A stretch of 64,000 nucleotides of DNA from Cupriavidus taiwanensis (lineage in GTDB: Bacteria > Pseudomonadota > Gammaproteobacteria > Burkholderiales > Burkholderiaceae). The stretch lies in assembly GCF_900250115.1 (NCBI RefSeq), contig NZ_LT984803.1:3499583-3563582 (forward strand), given 5' to 3'. The notes under the pieces were generated by a model. That model had not been told where the DNA came from. It ran no database searches and saw only the letters and a program-made list of their open reading frames with translations. This document shows positions 63,975 to 64,000 of this stretch, piece by piece (position 1 is the stretch's first letter; each line of letters opens with the position of its first letter). Position numbers and translations under genes: made by a program.

Positions 63975-64000
63975 GATCCAGGCTGCTTCTGGTAGCAGAC

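Overview
The window is about 64 kb of GC-rich (roughly two thirds G+C) betaproteobacterial chromosome, almost certainly Cupriavidus (C. necator/taiwanensis group). The case rests on the 3-hydroxypropionate locus (hpdR / mmsA-hpdH), the phhA-phhB pair with a divergent Lrp-type regulator, the def-fmt-htpX-rsmB-DUF4390-NtrY/NtrX-like order opposite LysM-dprA-topB, and REP-like CTCCC...GGGAG palindromes. The def/fmt/dprA block usually lies fairly near oriC in this group; that placement is inference. There are no rRNA genes, CRISPR arrays, transposases or phage genes. Nearly every gene is intact; only livH is cut, by the left edge.

Layout. 1-3.9 kb: branched-chain amino-acid ABC importer (livG, livF, binding protein, livH), minus strand. 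4.2-8.6 kb: hpdH (GMC oxidoreductase) and mmsA opposite the LysR gene hpdR, with a clean operator palindrome between. 8.6-13 kb: lipase-like hydrolase, then a copper island (cueR, copA, divergent copZ) with two CueR-type boxes. 13-17.9 kb: OmpW, secreted MBL-fold alkylsulfatase with a divergent TetR regulator and operator, and an ornithine-cyclodeaminase homologue. 17.9-27 kb: three genes joined by ATGA overlaps, alpha-2-macroglobulin, YhhN and PBP1C. 27-29.1 kb: Lrp-type regulator, phhA, phhB. 29.3-31.7 kb: TctD/TctE-like two-component pair. 31.8-36.1 kb: SET-domain methyltransferase, an unusual 1.1-kb non-coding tract, HU, a DUF2272 lipoprotein and dinB. 36.1-42.4 kb: RarD, an orphan TRAP binding protein, a maltoporin-like lipoprotein, an aquaporin, a coiled-coil orphan and tRNA-Phe. 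42.4-50.8 kb: NtrY/NtrX-like system, DUF4390, rsmB, htpX, fmt, def. 50.9-56.6 kb: LysM protein, dprA, thioredoxin-like protein, topB. 56.7-58.9 kb: LysR regulator, a secreted protein of five 12-residue repeats, and a glycine-zipper protein with a His-rich tail. 59.1-63.9 kb: cstA-ybdD opposite a cache-domain kinase and NarL-type regulator.

The most unexplained part is 32.3-34.0 kb around the HU gene. It holds 15 copies of GTATAC or GTTTAC/GTAAAC in about 0.8 kb, four separate DnaA-box-like 9-mers, a run of possible RNA hairpins, and five DnaA-box-like 9-mers spaced exactly 12 bp apart. It sits between a SET-domain methyltransferase and HU. I read it as a candidate nucleoid-organising, DnaA-titrating or replication-related locus; no rep or par gene is present to confirm this.
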